This document shows positions 32,320 through 41,936 of a stretch of DNA of 48,635 nt, piece by piece. The notes under the pieces are model-generated. The model had not been told where the DNA came from and did not search any database. It saw only the letters and a program-made list of their open reading frames with translations. Source of the stretch: Bacteroides xylanisolvens XB1A (GTDB lineage: Bacteria; Bacteroidota; Bacteroidia; Bacteroidales; Bacteroidaceae); contig NC_021017.1 of assembly GCF_000210075.1 (NCBI RefSeq), positions 5,516,356-5,564,990 of the forward strand, in the 5' to 3' direction. A program made the position numbers and the translations under genes. Position 1 is the first letter of the stretch. Each line of letters starts with the position of its first letter.

Positions 32320-34929
32320 TTATTCGCAGTAGTTAGGAAGGCGCACAGTGAAACGAGTGCCTTTACCTACTTCGGAGGTGACGGAGATGGTACCATTCAG
32401 ACGTTCGATGATGGTCTGACAAATACTTAATCCCAAACCTGCTCCTTGGGTGAAATTATCGACTTTATAGAATCGTTCGAATATATGACGGATACCTTCT
32501 TCAGAAATACCGACTCCGGTATCCTCCACAAAGATGCGGGTGTAGCCGGGAACCTCATCATCTTCATAGCCGAAAGTAATGAAACCGCTGCTCGTAAATT
32601 TAGCAGCGTTATTTATCAGATTATTCACGACTTGCTGCAAGCGTACATTATCTGTCGTAAGATATTTCTTATCACTTTCGGGCATACGCAACACCAGTTC
32701 TACTCCCGGTGGCATATTCAAGCGTTGAGAATCATGGACGGTCTTTAATAACAGCGGCAGGTTATGCTCGGCGAACATAAATTCCATGGTTCCCGATTCG
32801 ATACGTGACAAATCAAGAATATCATTAATCAAAGCCAGTAACAGGCCGCAATTCTTATTAATGGTTCCGATAAACTGGGCAATCTCTTCGCTTGTAAAAC
32901 CACTCGTATCGCTTAGCAAATCGGAGAAACCTACAATCGCATTCAACGGAGTCCGAATCTCGTGACTCATGTTGGCAAGGAACGCCGATTTCAGTTTGTC
33001 AGCCTGGAGGGCTTTATCACGAGCCTCTCTCATCTCCTGCTCGGCAGTCTTATATCGCTGGATACTCTGGCAAACACCTAATATATTGTACAATGAATCT
33101 TGTGTCAATCCCGTGATTACGGAAGAACGATATTCCCACCATTCATACTCTCCGTTGACATTCCGCTGACGGAAATTCAGACGGGTATTGGAATCTTCTC
33201 CTGTCAATGCTCTATTAAATAACGGACTTATTTCCTTCAAATCATCAGGATGGATAGTGCGATCCATTTCATCACGGGAGATGGTAGTAACCGATTCATC
33301 GTATCCAAGACGTTTCAAGAAACCTTGCGGGAAAATGAAACAGTTGGTTTCCATATCAAACTGCCACGGATAGATGGAGCTTTCGTCTACTGCCATATCA
33401 AAGAAACGCTTCTGCATTTCTTCATTCGAAATATTCCGTGCGGAAAGTGCCATACCGGTAATCGTATCCTTTGAACGGATCGGGACTATTTCCCCCGACA
33501 CCGGGAAGTATTTATCACTATGCACTTCTTTCATGAAAGCTCCCTGGGGTATCTTCACACTTTCTCCTTTAGCAGCTACCTGCTTCAGCATAGAATGAAG
33601 AATATCCTGACCGTTATAATATATCTTGAAGATGCTGCCTGCCATCATTCCTTCATAAAAACGGCCCCCTGACTCATACGGCAAATGCAGCATTTGTAAT
33701 AAGGAGCGGTTTGTGAAATGAATGTGCAAATCGGTATCATACGTTATCACACCATCACGGATGGAATGAAATACATTATCAAACTCATTACGCTGTTCCA
33801 CAAGTTTATTCTGCACGAGCAGACGGGTCTGTGCCTGAATCCGTCGTTTGGACTCACGCCGGTTGGCACGCATCAACCACACGATAGAAGCTATCAGCAA
33901 CGCCAGGATAGACGGATAGAGCAGTATAAAAAGGTATTTATATTTTTCCCAATACGGTTCGTTGACGATGGTTCCGCTAGAGGATACTTTATCAGGGTCA
34001 ATATGAAAATAATCCAACTGTTTATAGTCATAGATGAATCCCTGCGTGATTTCTGTCACTCCTATTTCTTGGGGAGATGTACCTTTTAAGACTAAAGCAG
34101 CCCTTTGAGCTGCCGATAATGCTGAAGCATAACTATCGGAATCGTATGCACAGAATACGCCATTAGTTAACCCCACATTCTGACTCGAAAATACGGGAGC
34201 TTTTGAGTTTTTGCCAACGAATGAAAGGAAAGGCGACCATTTAGGAGCAACCACCAGACGTTCGTAGCTGTTACGAGGGTAACAAATAGCAGCAATGATG
34301 TGACTCGTTGTATGATTTTGGGTATTATAGACTTTCATTCTATAATCCGGATTGTCTTTTTGAAAGATTTTCCACTCTTCTTCAAAATCTTCAAGGCCTT
34401 TGTTACTCAAAAAGCTGTTATCTATCACACATACCACTTCTTTCCGCTGGGGAAATATCTTTTGCGCCTGACGCAATATGACATCAAAATCCGGATTGGC
34501 AGTGAACCCGCAAACATTGGGATGAGTAGCAATCAGCTCCATATCAGGATACTTAATGCCGAAAAACACGACCGGTATCTGCAAAGGCAACAAATCTCCA
34601 CAGGCAAAAAGAGTATAGAAAGCTTCATCACTTGCTGTTATAATCAAATCGGTCTGCCTGTCACGAGCACGCTGACAAAAACGACGCATAATTACTTTCT
34701 CGGAGTTGAATGCCCAAAAATCGGCATCAAGATACTCCGTTGTTATATTCACCTTCAGGCCACTTTCTTTAAATCCTTTGACCAACCCCTGATTAAGGTC
34801 GCTATGCCAAGGAGTCTGTGAGGTGTATGACTGTATAAACAGGATATTGTATGTACGTTCCGCTGCTGCCGCCTGAATAAGAACAGCAAAAAACAGAACG
34901 ATAAGCAAACAATAGTAGCGTCGATTCAT
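32320..34929 (-). CDS. Sensor histidine kinase with substrate-binding-protein-like periplasmic domain
   Basis: An 869-residue membrane kinase. Signal segment 1-23, then a periplasmic domain of about 290 residues that resembles ABC-transporter substrate-binding proteins (YNILFIQSYTSQTPWH, DLIITASDEAFYTLF, IPVVFFGIKYPDME). Next come a transmembrane helix (LFILLYPSILALLIASIVWLM cut near 325-345), two PAS domains, the H-box SHEIRTPLNAIVGFSDLL, and an ATPase domain ending in GAGLGLSICQTIIERL. No receiver domain is present and no second regulator is adjacent. ATG at 34927-34929 opens the signal sequence and is preferred over an upstream TTG. Its place between permease and TolC genes suggests it senses a compound handled by the exporter. 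Confidence 0.92.
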   Translation of the reverse strand: MNRRYYCLLIVLFFAVLIQAAAAERTYNILFIQSYTSQTPWHSDLNQGLVKGFKESGLKVNITTEYLDADFWAFNSEKVIMRRFCQRARDRQTDLIITASDEAFYTLFACGDLLPLQIPVVFFGIKYPDMELIATHPNVCGFTANPDFDVILRQAQKIFPQRKEVVCVIDNSFLSNKGLEDFEEEWKIFQKDNPDYRMKVYNTQNHTTSHIIAAICYPRNSYERLVVAPKWSPFLSFVGKNSKAPVFSSQNVGLTNGVFCAYDSDSYASALSAAQRAALVLKGTSPQEIGVTEITQGFIYDYKQLDYFHIDPDKVSSSGTIVNEPYWEKYKYLFILLYPSILALLIASIVWLMRANRRESKRRIQAQTRLLVQNKLVEQRNEFDNVFHSIRDGVITYDTDLHIHFTNRSLLQMLHLPYESGGRFYEGMMAGSIFKIYYNGQDILHSMLKQVAAKGESVKIPQGAFMKEVHSDKYFPVSGEIVPIRSKDTITGMALSARNISNEEMQKRFFDMAVDESSIYPWQFDMETNCFIFPQGFLKRLGYDESVTTISRDEMDRTIHPDDLKEISPLFNRALTGEDSNTRLNFRQRNVNGEYEWWEYRSSVITGLTQDSLYNILGVCQSIQRYKTAEQEMREARDKALQADKLKSAFLANMSHEIRTPLNAIVGFSDLLSDTSGFTSEEIAQFIGTINKNCGLLLALINDILDLSRIESGTMEFMFAEHNLPLLLKTVHDSQRLNMPPGVELVLRMPESDKKYLTTDNVRLQQVVNNLINNAAKFTSSGFITFGYEDDEVPGYTRIFVEDTGVGISEEGIRHIFERFYKVDNFTQGAGLGLSICQTIIERLNGTISVTSEVGKGTRFTVRLPNYCE

Positions 34930-35013
34930 ATAATTAAAGCCTGCGGTGTTTTCAATATTATGCCGACAAAGATACGTTAAATCTATTGAAAACAAACAGA
35001 TAGCCCAAGTTTT

Positions 35014-36267
35014 TTATTCTTCGCGCAACGCCTCGGCAGGGTGTATGCGGATTACCTGACGGGCAGGAAACCAAATACCTATAAGAATCATTAAAGACAT
35101 CAGGAAGTAGGTTATGACAAATGTAATAAGAAAACGCACTACTCCCCACTCCATATACCCTTCAGTCAACTCCAGATGGCCGGTATTATAACAGATGGCG
35201 GCGGCAGGCAAAGCAGCCAGAGTCAATAATAGCAATCCTTCTTTATTTAAACGTTGCCAAAGCTGCATCCGGCTGGACCCGACTGCTATACGAAGCGCAG
35301 ACTCGGCACGACGGTGCTGCGTACGGAACCAGAAGGTGCCGACAATACCCAACAGGATATTAAGCAATAAGAAGCCCATCATCCAGAAACGTACCTGTAC
35401 CTGATTATAACTTCCTTGCTGGAAGTCATTCCGCAGATCTTCATAATCATGCACTTTCAGGATGAATAAGTTACCGACACTCAACTGGTTGGCGGACAAT
35501 TTCATCAAATGTTCCGCAAAGTCTCTGGAAGTCCCCGGTTTCACCCGCAGACAAACTTCTACACTCGAAGGATAAAGTTCATCGTCAAGTTCGACCATTA
35601 TCTTTTCAGGAAATTCAATGGCTACATACCGATCACTGTAGTTAGGCCAAAAGTCATTGTAACGCACCTTCTTCGAAACTCCCCCTATCTTGTACACTTT
35701 CGTAGAATCATCCACATCGACCATTTCTTTACCCAACAGCGTACGATCGCCTTTATAATCTTTGGGCCAGAAATTTTCACCAACAACGACATTGCCATTC
35801 TTTAAAGCTTGCACCAACGGCTGATAACCACGCCCATCAGCACTTTGATAACGGAAGACCTGAAAAAAGTCAGGGGTTACCGAACGCCGTAGCGGATTAC
35901 TAACTAATGTATCGATACGTAACATACTACCGGAGTTACTCCCGATATAGGGACGCGCATTATTGGATATTGAAACGGCCTCCACTTCCGGCAATCTCCG
36001 GAGACGATTAGTCAACTCGATAATATCTTGTCCTAAAGATGTACTCTTTTGCTCTTTCGAAAGATAGGAATTACTCTTGTCGTTTTTCAGGCTTAGTTCC
36101 AAATAATACGTATCGGTAATATCAAATCCTACCGGTTCGTAATAAGTACGCGCTGTCACATACGTCCAGTCGACCACATACCACAGGACCACAAAAACAA
36201 TTAATAGTTCTGACCACAACCACCCGTTTGACCGGCGCTCGTTCCATATTTGTTTTAATAGTTGCAT
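35014..36267 (-). CDS. ABC transporter permease, MacB/FtsX type (second copy)
   Basis: A 417-residue permease. One N-terminal transmembrane helix (ELLIVFVVLWYVVDW, about 20-34) is followed by a large periplasmic MacB-like domain (about 45-280) and three C-terminal helices in an FtsX domain (from about 285), ending with FPARQVIRIHPAEALREE, the usual FtsX tail. It pairs with the permease encoded 29 bp upstream, probably as a heterodimer, powered by the ATPase at 38376-39041. The N-terminus (IWNERRSNGWLW) is typical of Bacteroidetes members. Confidence 0.92.
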   Translation of the reverse strand: MQLLKQIWNERRSNGWLWSELLIVFVVLWYVVDWTYVTARTYYEPVGFDITDTYYLELSLKNDKSNSYLSKEQKSTSLGQDIIELTNRLRRLPEVEAVSISNNARPYIGSNSGSMLRIDTLVSNPLRRSVTPDFFQVFRYQSADGRGYQPLVQALKNGNVVVGENFWPKDYKGDRTLLGKEMVDVDDSTKVYKIGGVSKKVRYNDFWPNYSDRYVAIEFPEKIMVELDDELYPSSVEVCLRVKPGTSRDFAEHLMKLSANQLSVGNLFILKVHDYEDLRNDFQQGSYNQVQVRFWMMGFLLLNILLGIVGTFWFRTQHRRAESALRIAVGSSRMQLWQRLNKEGLLLLTLAALPAAAICYNTGHLELTEGYMEWGVVRFLITFVITYFLMSLMILIGIWFPARQVIRIHPAEALREE

Positions 36268-36296
36268 TTTCTTTAGAATTTAGATGAGTTGAAGAA

Positions 36297-37586
36297 TTAT
36301 CTTTCGTTGATGGCATCCACAATATTGGTGCGAGTTACTCTCCATGCCGGAATGGCGGCACTTAATAAATTGAGTAGGAAGCAAGCCAGAAATGCCAGCA
36401 GGAATACGGTAGGATCGAACAGTAAGTCTACACACATGGTCCGCAAATCTTCCACCCCATTGGATACAAAGTCTACGGAGAAAAGCATTCCTCCCAAAAG
36501 GAAAGCGGCGACATAACTTAATACCAGTCCGAGAATTCCTCCGAACAGGGAATAAAGCATATTTTCAGATAGTACCTGCATCATAAGCTCCCGTCTGGGG
36601 GCACCAAAGGCTTTTCGCACTCCTATTTCGGAGATACGCTTACGCATGCGTGACAAAGTAAGTCCGGACAAGTTGACGGCAGGAACAATCAACAAGACAA
36701 GTAATGTCAGTATGTATTGCCGTACTGCTTCTTTCACAGCAGGAGGATTGTTGGCGGAATAGCGTTGCGCGGCTACGAAATAAGTATCAGGCTGTCCGCG
36801 ATAGAGTAAATCGAAATTGGGATGCCCTGCCATAAAGATAGCCCGCAAGCGGTCTGCCTCCTGACGAATAGCCGGAAAATCGTCTTTCGATTTAGCCAGT
36901 ATATAGACGGCAGTCATACCCATGATATTGTCATCGCCCCAAGTGGCTGTGAAGGCACTTGTTGAACTCAAAGGAATCCAAACTTGCGCATAGGCGTATT
37001 TCGCCAGTTTAGAGACCGGACGTACCACTCCGCAAACAATATAAGCCGAATGATTCAGAAGGAATGTCTTTCCAACCACTTCTGACGTTCCGAACAAACG
37101 GCGAGCCATATCTTCGGAAATCACAGCTTTTGCTGCTCCGGCATCAAAATCGGCATTATCATACGGTTTACCGGATAGAAACTCAAATTCAAATATTTTC
37201 CAGAAAGCATCGTCTGTTTGCAACACACTACAACTTTCCATCTCACCTGCCGGTTTAGCAGCCAGCATTGTTTCCTGCCAGATATTGGTTATGGAAACAA
37301 CTTCGGGAATTGTCATTGCTTTGAAACAAGCCTTTGCCGTATTGTATCCGATAGGGCCATTGCTTTGCCAATTCACGTTGGACTTACTTTGAAGTCCGGC
37401 AAACCGGAAAATAAGCATCCGGTCACGATGGGTTTCCGGTGCAAAGGGAGCAATAGTCGCACGTAAAGTAATCACAATTACCATTATCATAGCAATAGCC
37501 AAAGCTGTACCAATAATGGAAATAGATGAAAGCAGTTTATTTTCTCCCAACAGATGGAATGCTTGTTTAAAATAGAGTTTTATCAT
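36297..37586 (-). CDS. ABC transporter permease, MacB/FtsX type (first copy)
   Basis: A 429-residue permease with an N-terminal helix (LLSSISIIGTALAIAMIMVIVITL cut near 18-40), a periplasmic MacB-like domain (about 45-280) and an FtsX domain with three helices, including RKRISEIGVRKAFGAPRREL, the typical FtsX loop. It ends in IPAWRVTRTNIVDAINER. The two permeases of this cluster differ in sequence but share the topology. Substrate unknown; the tripartite context favours export of a lipid, peptide or toxic compound. Confidence 0.93.
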   Translation of the reverse strand: MIKLYFKQAFHLLGENKLLSSISIIGTALAIAMIMVIVITLRATIAPFAPETHRDRMLIFRFAGLQSKSNVNWQSNGPIGYNTAKACFKAMTIPEVVSITNIWQETMLAAKPAGEMESCSVLQTDDAFWKIFEFEFLSGKPYDNADFDAGAAKAVISEDMARRLFGTSEVVGKTFLLNHSAYIVCGVVRPVSKLAKYAYAQVWIPLSSTSAFTATWGDDNIMGMTAVYILAKSKDDFPAIRQEADRLRAIFMAGHPNFDLLYRGQPDTYFVAAQRYSANNPPAVKEAVRQYILTLLVLLIVPAVNLSGLTLSRMRKRISEIGVRKAFGAPRRELMMQVLSENMLYSLFGGILGLVLSYVAAFLLGGMLFSVDFVSNGVEDLRTMCVDLLFDPTVFLLAFLACFLLNLLSAAIPAWRVTRTNIVDAINER

Positions 37587-37682
37587 GATCGTTACCAGTA
37601 TAGAGTTCAGTATATTTCTTACTCGTCTTTTTTATTCTTCTTCGATTAGGTTCCACAGAAGTTCGTCAAAGAACGTTCCATA

Positions 37683-38309
37683 TTAGAAATTCCATCCCTT
37701 CTTTGTTATATCCTTACATTTCAGGTTTTTGTAATTGATTTTACCAACACCATCCTTTTTAAAGAATGCAGTATCAGTCTTACCCGATAAAGTGATATTA
37801 CCTACTCCATCCACTTTAGCCTTGATAAGGCCACAGTCAACATTCATTTTCATATTGCCTACTCCGTCGACATCGAGTTTCAGTTCATCGCAATGAAGAT
37901 TTTTCACGTTGCAATTTCCCACTCCGTCAAGTTCGAAAGCTATATTTTTAAGATTCAATTTTTCCTTTGCATCAAAGTTCCCTACCCCGTCGATTTTCAC
38001 TTTACTCAAATCGGGAGCAGTGATGTAAAAAATCAGATTCTTGACATTCTTTACGTTCTTCTCTTTATAATCGATAACCAGTGTGCCGTTCTTCACCGTT
38101 ACCCGGGTTTTCTCTACAAATTCAGAAGGCCCTCCCAAACGGCAGGTACATTCTGCCGATTGAGCGAAAATAATATTTCCGACAGATTGCAGGTTGATGG
38201 CAAAGAAGTCGCCTACATTATAATCTTTACTCACATTTTGTGCCGATAGCGAACAAAAAGCAACACTTAACAGGACAGCTATCGCAACGATAAAAATATT
38301 CTTTGTCAT
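37683..38309 (-). CDS. GIN-domain (DUF2807) exported beta-helix protein
   Basis: A 208-residue exported protein: signal peptide 1-23 (ending CSLSAQ), then a right-handed beta-helix-like repeat domain of the 'head GIN' family. The repeat motif DGVG recurs at residues 107, 128, 148, 167 and 186, that is every 19-21 residues, each followed by a beta strand. There is no lipobox. The gene sits between the ABC ATPase and permease genes of the efflux cluster, in line with them. Family function is unknown; GIN proteins are usually thought of as surface or adhesin-like. Here a periplasmic accessory role in the exporter is a possible inference. Confidence 0.85.
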   Translation of the reverse strand: MTKNIFIVAIAVLLSVAFCSLSAQNVSKDYNVGDFFAINLQSVGNIIFAQSAECTCRLGGPSEFVEKTRVTVKNGTLVIDYKEKNVKNVKNLIFYITAPDLSKVKIDGVGNFDAKEKLNLKNIAFELDGVGNCNVKNLHCDELKLDVDGVGNMKMNVDCGLIKAKVDGVGNITLSGKTDTAFFKKDGVGKINYKNLKCKDITKKGWNF

Positions 38310-38375
38310 GGTGGTTTTTAATTTAGAGAGATATTAATCTATTTTCTATTTAGTTTTATGTATAAAACGCAGGTT

Positions 38376-39041
38376 CTACTGCACCTGACGTCCGTCAAAG
38401 AAACGGATGGTACGCGAAGTCTGCTTCGCCTGTTCTTCATTATGGGTAACCATGACGATGGTGCGTCCGTCTTCTTTATTCAGTCGGTGAAGCAGTTCCA
38501 TGACTTCGGCTCCCATCCTTGAATCCAAGTTACCTGTCGGCTCATCGGCAAGGATTATTTCGGGATTACCGATAATAGCACGGGCAATAGCTACACGTTG
38601 GCACTGCCCACCGGAAAGTTGTGTAGGAAAATGTCTCATACGATGGCTTAACCCTACTTTTTCCAATACCTCTTGCGCCAACCGCTTTCGCTCACTACTG
38701 CCAACACGGCGATAAAGTAAAGGCAACTCCACATTATCCATCACATTCAACGAATTAATCAAATGAAAAGACTGAAACACAAAACCAAGCGTTTTATTAC
38801 GAAAAACGGCCAATTCTTTGTCTTTCATTCCTTCGGTACGTATTCCATTGATTTCCACTATTCCCATGGTAGGTGCGTCAAGTAATCCCATTATATTCAA
38901 CAATGTAGATTTTCCGCACCCGGAAGGTCCCATTATACTTAGGAATTCTCCACGTTCTACCGTCAGATTCACATTTTCCAACGCTACCGTTTCAATCTCA
39001 TCAGTACGATAAATTTTGGAAAGAGAGTTCAATGTTATCAT
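38376..39041 (-). CDS. ABC transporter ATP-binding protein (LolD/MacB type)
   Basis: A 221-residue ATPase with all motifs: Walker A GPSGCGKST (about 38-46), Q-loop VFQSFHL (about 87-93), signature LSGGQCQRVAIARA (about 141-154), Walker B ILADEPTGNLD (about 162-172) and the switch His in VTHNEEQA (about 196). It powers the two FtsX-type permeases encoded downstream. It lies 17 bp after the adaptor gene, so the two are co-transcribed. Confidence 0.95.
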   Translation of the reverse strand: MITLNSLSKIYRTDEIETVALENVNLTVERGEFLSIMGPSGCGKSTLLNIMGLLDAPTMGIVEINGIRTEGMKDKELAVFRNKTLGFVFQSFHLINSLNVMDNVELPLLYRRVGSSERKRLAQEVLEKVGLSHRMRHFPTQLSGGQCQRVAIARAIIGNPEIILADEPTGNLDSRMGAEVMELLHRLNKEDGRTIVMVTHNEEQAKQTSRTIRFFDGRQVQ

Positions 39042-39058
39042 AACTTCTAGTATTTAAA

Positions 39059-40306
39059 TTATTTAATCTTCAGCTTATTCTTGTTCTTATATGCACTCAT
39101 ATCGCTTACCACTACCCTGTCACCCGGTTGCAATCCACTCAAAACTTCTACATATTCAAAGTTTGAATCACCCAACTGTATCTTACGTTTGACCAGTTCA
39201 TTGTCAGAGTTGCAGACAAACAATTCGTATTCACCACGCCCCACATAGAAAGAGCCATTGGCAACACGCATCACATCTTCCTTCACGGCATTCATCACAT
39301 AAACATCTGTCTTCAATCCGGAGCGCAGACGACGGTGATTATCTTCCTTCAACTGAACCGTGAATGATATGACGCCATTCTTGGATAACGGTGTTACACT
39401 GCTGACCGTTCCTTCCAGTTTATCGCTTCCTATCTTAACAATTGCTTTTCCTCCAGCTGCCACACGGTCGCCATACGTATCAGCAATCTCGCCTTCTACC
39501 TTAAAATGACTTAAATCGGAAATGATAGCGACTTGTCCGCCTTCGGAAACCTGCGCACCAATCTGGTTATTAATATAGGTAAGAATAGCTTTGCGCGGAG
39601 AACGGATTTGCGCATCATCCAAAGTACGTTTCTTTTCGGAAAGGCTCTTGCGGAAGATATTAAAATCAAGCTCCTGAACTTTTAGTTCGGCAGCAGCTAC
39701 TTCCTTCTCATTTTTATATTGTTGCTGAAGTTGTTCGTACTCTAATTGAGCCACATTATAGCTCAATTCAGCCTGGCGTACCTTATCCGTTGTTCCTGCA
39801 CCGAGACTGTCCAGATAGTGTTCATTTCTCAACTCCACTTTCATACGACTCAATTTCATTGCCGAAACTTTAATCTGCATCGCCATATCGGAAAGCTTCG
39901 TCTGATTATTGACACGAAGCTGATCGAGCTTATACCGACGCATCTGCTCTTCGTCCAGCAACTTTTTATATTCGGTTTCCGTACTCTGAAGATCTAGTTT
40001 CAGAATCGGAGTACCTACATCTACGCTATCTCCTCCTTTTTTATAAACTTCAAGAATACGACTGTTGATTGGAGAATTGATTATTTCTTCAAATGCAGGA
40101 ACCACCTTGCCGGAAGCACTGACACTTACCTCAATAACTCCTGTATCGACTGTGGAAAAGACAAGATCTTTTGCCTCCACTCCTGCCCTTAGTACAGATA
40201 TAAGTACACCAATGACAACAATACTTGCCACCCCGATGGATGAATAACGAATGATCTTCTTGTTACGTTCTTTCTGACGTATTTCTTTAGGAATTTCTCT
40301 GTCCAT
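39059..40306 (-). CDS. HlyD/MacA-type periplasmic adaptor protein
   Basis: A 415-residue membrane-fusion protein. One N-terminal transmembrane helix (about 20-42) anchors it in the inner membrane. Residues about 55-100 and 240-275 form the lipoyl-like half motifs, and residues about 100-225 a long coiled-coil hairpin that should reach TolC. The beta-barrel and membrane-proximal domains follow (about 275-410, SSVTPLSKNGVISFTVQL, GLQPGDRVVVSDM). There is no lipobox. It is the first gene of the efflux operon, behind a sigma-54-like promoter and palindrome. Confidence 0.94.
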   Translation of the reverse strand: MDREIPKEIRQKERNKKIIRYSSIGVASIVVIGVLISVLRAGVEAKDLVFSTVDTGVIEVSVSASGKVVPAFEEIINSPINSRILEVYKKGGDSVDVGTPILKLDLQSTETEYKKLLDEEQMRRYKLDQLRVNNQTKLSDMAMQIKVSAMKLSRMKVELRNEHYLDSLGAGTTDKVRQAELSYNVAQLEYEQLQQQYKNEKEVAAAELKVQELDFNIFRKSLSEKKRTLDDAQIRSPRKAILTYINNQIGAQVSEGGQVAIISDLSHFKVEGEIADTYGDRVAAGGKAIVKIGSDKLEGTVSSVTPLSKNGVISFTVQLKEDNHRRLRSGLKTDVYVMNAVKEDVMRVANGSFYVGRGEYELFVCNSDNELVKRKIQLGDSNFEYVEVLSGLQPGDRVVVSDMSAYKNKNKLKIK

Positions 40307-40353
40307 ATCTGATCGTTTACGATTTTATCATGTATCAATTTAGCATTTCATAT

Positions 40354-40368
40354 ACCAAATCTATGCCA
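40354..40368 (-). promoter_or_regulatory. Sigma-54-like promoter before the adaptor gene
   Basis: Minus-strand TGGCATAGATTTGGT has a good -24 element (TGGCA) and the conserved G of the -12 element at the right distance, but the -12 element is otherwise weak (TGGT against TTGC). It lies about 48 bp before the ATG. Confidence 0.5.
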
Positions 40369-40408
40369 AAATCATAAGTAATTGATAAATAGAATGTAAC
40401 AAAAAACA

Positions 40409-40432
40409 AGGGTGTCCGATATCGGACACCCT
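40409..40432. promoter_or_regulatory. Perfect 24-bp palindrome, likely regulator site and/or terminator
   Basis: Each arm contains AGGGTGTCCGAT. The inner 18 bp are GTGTCC-GATATC-GGACAC, like the TolC site. The centre is 52.5 bp upstream of the -24 edge, almost the same as at TolC. On the minus strand it is followed by TGTTTTTTG, so it may also terminate the NADH dehydrogenase transcript. Confidence 0.7.
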
Positions 40433-40538
40433 GTACGAATTTACTGTTCAGAATATGAATCTATCCACCTGTCGGCGGAAGGTCAGTATACCTGGATAAT
40501 GCCGGATTGTCAACTACGGTATAATGACTTCTCATTGA

Positions 40539-41936
40539 CTATTTTTTCTCTTGTTCGGAAGCTTGCTGAATCTCCTGCGGAGAGTGTTGCTTCGGTTCCT
40601 GTATCAGTTCTTTTCCCCAATGGGTAGTTTCCTCCACCTTTTCACGATCACGAATCTCTTTTGCTTTACGGGCATAGACAATCATACGCATAGACTGATC
40701 GTAAGTGAAATAATTCCATACCCAATTCAAGAGTACAATAACCTTATTGCGTACTCCAAGGATAGAACGCAGATGAACAACGAGCCACATCACCCAGGCA
40801 AACCATCCCTGCATCTTTACTTTACTAAACTCTGCTACGGCACGATTGCGCCCGACAGTCGCCATCGAACCTAAATTGCGGTAATGGAAAGGTTTCATTT
40901 CCTGTCCTTTCTCCATACGAATCAGATTCTTTGCCAATAGTTCTCCTTGCTGGATCGCCACTTGTGCCAGTTGAGGATGCCCGTTCGGGTAATTTTCATC
41001 AGCTAACTGAATACATTGGTCGCCAATAGCAAACACATTATTCATCCCTTCTACACGGTTAAATGAATCGACTTTAATACGTCCTCCACGCCCAATCAGA
41101 GAGGCATCCAGATTTCCGATAGTCACACCGGTGACACCACTCACCCAGATAAAAGTACGCGTGGCAATCTCTGTACCATCTTCGAGTACTACTTTATGGT
41201 CACGATAATCCACAACGCGTTTATTCAACAGGATATTTACTCCCATTTCACGGAGAAACTGTTCAGCATGTGCAGATGATTCTTCCGACATTCCGGCAAG
41301 CAATCGCGGCCCGGCTTCAATCAAATAGATGTGCATCAGACTGCTGGACATATCAGGATAATCATTCGGCAAGACAAATTTCTTCATCTCGGAAAGTATT
41401 CCGGCTACTTCTATCCCGGTAGCTCCACCTCCCACAATTACAATATTCAATAACTCTTGTTGTTCCTGCTTCGTTGAACAGGTCAGCGCTCGTTCCAGAT
41501 TAGCCAGAAGAGCGTTTCGCAATCCCATCGCTTCTGACACATTTTTCATCGGCATGGCTTCCTCTTCGATATGTTTATTACCGAAATAGTTGGTTGTAGT
41601 ACCTGCTGCTAACACCAGATAGTCATATTCTGCTTTTCCGATGGAAGTCTGTATCATATTCTTTTCCGGGAAAATGGCACGTACTTCCGCCATACGGAAA
41701 AAGAAATCTTTCCGATGCTGGAATATTTTACGGAAGGGGAAGGATATGGAAGTTGGCTCCATACCAGCCGAAGCCACCTGATAAATCAAAGGAGGAAACT
41801 GATGATAGTTGTTTTTATCTATCAATACGACTTGAAAGCCTGACTTTTTCAGCTTGTTAGCCAGTTTCAAGCCACCGAAACCACCGCCTACTATGACGAC
41901 ACGTTTCTTATTACTTTTTGCAATGTTTAGACTCAT
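40539..41936 (-). CDS. ndh: Type II NADH dehydrogenase (NDH-2)
   Basis: A 465-residue peripheral-membrane flavoprotein that passes electrons from NADH to quinone without pumping protons. An FAD-binding GxGxxG-type motif VIVGGGFGGLKLA is near 14-26 and an NADH-binding motif VIVGGGATGIEVAG near 165-178. The AIGDQCIQ segment that contacts FAD is near 320. The C-terminal part (WFAWVMWLVVHLRS, about 385-400) provides amphipathic membrane association. A charged tail (QEPKQHSPQEIQQASEQEKK) extends beyond the usual end. Single gene; the palindrome at 40409-40432 may terminate it. Confidence 0.92.
   Translation of the reverse strand: MSLNIAKSNKKRVVIVGGGFGGLKLANKLKKSGFQVVLIDKNNYHQFPPLIYQVASAGMEPTSISFPFRKIFQHRKDFFFRMAEVRAIFPEKNMIQTSIGKAEYDYLVLAAGTTTNYFGNKHIEEEAMPMKNVSEAMGLRNALLANLERALTCSTKQEQQELLNIVIVGGGATGIEVAGILSEMKKFVLPNDYPDMSSSLMHIYLIEAGPRLLAGMSEESSAHAEQFLREMGVNILLNKRVVDYRDHKVVLEDGTEIATRTFIWVSGVTGVTIGNLDASLIGRGGRIKVDSFNRVEGMNNVFAIGDQCIQLADENYPNGHPQLAQVAIQQGELLAKNLIRMEKGQEMKPFHYRNLGSMATVGRNRAVAEFSKVKMQGWFAWVMWLVVHLRSILGVRNKVIVLLNWVWNYFTYDQSMRMIVYARKAKEIRDREKVEETTHWGKELIQEPKQHSPQEIQQASEQEKK

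Noticed and set aside
40409..40432. Palindrome explained only as the NADH dehydrogenase terminator
   Set aside because: A terminator role is possible, but the near-identical sequence and the same distance to a -24 element at TolC make a regulator site the better single explanation.
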